From NCBI GenBank assembly GCA_037074765.1, contig JBAMDO010000569.1:186001-250000 (forward strand): a stretch of DNA of 64,000 bases, written 5' to 3'. The notes under the pieces are model-generated. The model saw only the letters and a program-made list of their open reading frames with translations, had not been told where the DNA came from and did not search any database. This DNA is from Mansonella perstans. Lineage: Eukaryota; Nematoda; Chromadorea; Rhabditida; Onchocercidae. The stretch's first letter is position 1. Each line of letters begins with the position of its first letter. Shown here in pieces: positions 62,601-64,000 of the stretch. Position numbers and translations under genes: made by a program.

Positions 62601-64000
62601 TCTTATGATGACTTATTTGACCTTGACTTCCTCAAAATGCTATGTTCGTTGCATATCTCTCTGAACGATCAGTTACAATTGTTTGCAAACATGACACCAT
62701 ACAGGTTTTGATTATTGCTTTTTCTTTTGCGCTTTGTGGTAAATTCAAAACAAAAAAAAAATAATCATTTGTCATCATTTGTCATCATTTGTCATAATAA
62801 TTCATTGCGAGAAAAGAGCGGGGAGTTGCCTGTAGAAAGAAAAATCAGAAAAGAAAGAAGAGAAAGCAAGATTGAAATGTAATTTCCATATACAAAATTG
62901 CTTTTAATAACGGAGAGAAGAGAAGGAAAAAAGCTCTGCACAATCAAGGGATCGGAATGTATAAGTTGTTGACACATTATACATAAGTTGGTGCAAACAG
63001 ATAATTATCAATTTACGAAAATGCAAAATTTTATGGTGTCAAAGGCATTCGAAAAAGCAACTTTGTGATAAAGCAACCAATTGAAGTTCCTATACTTCTC
63101 AATAATTTTGTCCGATTTGAAATTACCGAATATTATTCTTTCGTTACTATTTGTCCTGTTTCGAAAATTTGAAACGTTTTAAAAGCACAAATCCTGATCA
63201 ATTTTACTTTAATCTTTCATATTTCAATAATGGCGGAATTAGTGAAATCCTTAGAGATTATTGTACCTGTCCACAATGAGCACATTTTTCATAGAAAAAT
63301 GTTATCGAAAGAATTATTAGATCGCAGGATCAAAGTTCATTCCATGTTTTTAAACAAATTACATTAATATAACACATCAAAATTAGTAAATCAAAAAGTT
63401 TTCATCCAGAAAAATTTGAAGCAGAGTTATCCACCGTAATTCTCTCATCATAGTGCTTTTTAGATTATCAAGATAATGGACTGCGTGATTCCAGGAAAAA
63501 AGATAAGAAAGAGATAGGCATGTTCAAGCAAAAAAGGATGCACGCAACTTTTCTCGGAAATCTGTTTCAAACATTCTGTTTGAAATTAATCACAAATTCT
63601 TTACTGAACCTTTAGAAGTTAAATTTTAACATCTGAGTTCCCTTAACTAAAAATTTGAATCAATAGTAAGAGACTCGTGAAGAAAATGACCATTCAAAAA
63701 CTAGTCTTATTCTTACTATTTTTGCGGATACATTCAGAATTACTGCAAGTAGCAAGCGTGATATTTTGATCAGAACAGTAGGATGTTACAATCAGTTGTA
63801 CTGTAACAGCGGATCCATCCTTTTCTTGACCAGCGATCACTTTAGCTTTTATATTGGTAGCATTACAACGTTCAAATTAGTATGTAGGACTATAAGGTTC
63901 AAAATTAATAAATTCTGTTAATTCAGAAATAAACTTTAGTCAAAACTTTTAACGTATTAATTGAAAAGAATGCCTCACCTATTTTCTACTTACTGTATCG
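59627..64000 (+). CDS. Dispatched-like RND/sterol-sensing-domain protein, N-terminal exons (partial)
   Basis: Three exons fit in frame: 59627-59800, 61694-61892 and 62566-62704; the gene continues past the window, as the last donor (62705) has no partner seen here. The first 58 residues have one membrane helix at about 26-47 (YPGIIILVISVVTTVLPVTV) after a short cytosolic tail. Next come GFDTRDTEYSGPRLTWDTM, which aligns with GFEPRGT...RLVTWNNM of Dispatched, and a large luminal/extracellular segment with VACYEATIP, HLTQFVVEVASYDDLFD and LCSLHISLNDQ. Dispatched proteins release lipid-modified Hedgehog; nematode members such as CHE-14 act in apical secretion and cuticle formation. The family call rests on one clear motif plus topology. 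Intron 1 is about 1.9 kb, long for this window. Confidence 0.6.
62705..64000. other. Right-edge region, presumably intron of the Dispatched-like gene
   Basis: 1.3 kb with no exon recognised on either strand. It includes a short direct repeat, TCATTTG(T)CATCATTTGTCA, near 62765-62795. Most likely intron 3 sequence continuing off the window. Confidence 0.45.

Overview
The window looks like a gene-dense stretch of a nematode chromosome, most likely a filarial or other spirurid parasite. The DNA is AT-rich. Genes are split by many short GT-AG introns, often with poly-T acceptors. Several starts sit just after a TTTCAG-like site, as expected for spliced-leader trans-splicing. Conserved products match nematode/metazoan families. 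A frame-broken fragment of a bacterial proton-antiporter/complex-I-type protein lies inside an rps-17 intron, which fits the Wolbachia insertions known from filarial genomes (the species and the Wolbachia source are inferences).

Layout, left to right: possible last exon of a gene off the left edge (1-124); a 353-codon gene of an unnamed PHGN/coiled-coil family (+, 294-2681); MESH1/HDDC3 ppGpp/NADPH hydrolase (-); DEK chromatin protein (+); UBXN1-type p97 adaptor (-); a small unknown coiled-coil protein (-); rpl-4 (+); possible small ORF (+); LysM-domain protein (-); a glycine-rich SR splicing factor (+); rps-17 (-) with the bacterial fragment in intron 1; FAM76 (+); IFT70/dyf-1 (+); a PWWP protein with two zinc modules (+); an endosomal syntaxin (-); FCP1 RNA polymerase II CTD phosphatase (-); metaxin-1 (+); and the 5' exons of a Dispatched-like RND/sterol-sensing protein running off the right edge (+).

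There is no operon-like cluster of functionally linked genes. Most neighbours are divergent or convergent pairs with 0.4-2.4 kb between them. Shared themes are housekeeping ones: chromatin and transcription (DEK, PWWP protein, FCP1, SR protein), translation (rpl-4, rps-17), protein and membrane traffic (UBXN1, syntaxin, metaxin, Dispatched) and cilia (IFT70).

Non-coding structure includes an 82/85-bp minisatellite (7 copies), a 35-bp x4 array, a 23-bp x3 array in the rpl-4 promoter, CA/GT microsatellites and a 27-bp inverted repeat. I found no rRNA, tRNA, CRISPR or intact transposon. Exon boundaries were derived by hand from reading frame, splice signals and family similarity; single-exon uncertainties are stated. 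I see no convincing new multi-gene system. The most interesting items are the bacterial insertion, the SR gene whose introns are all phase 2, the paired zinc modules of the PWWP protein, and the PHGN-family gene with an apparent GC-AG intron.
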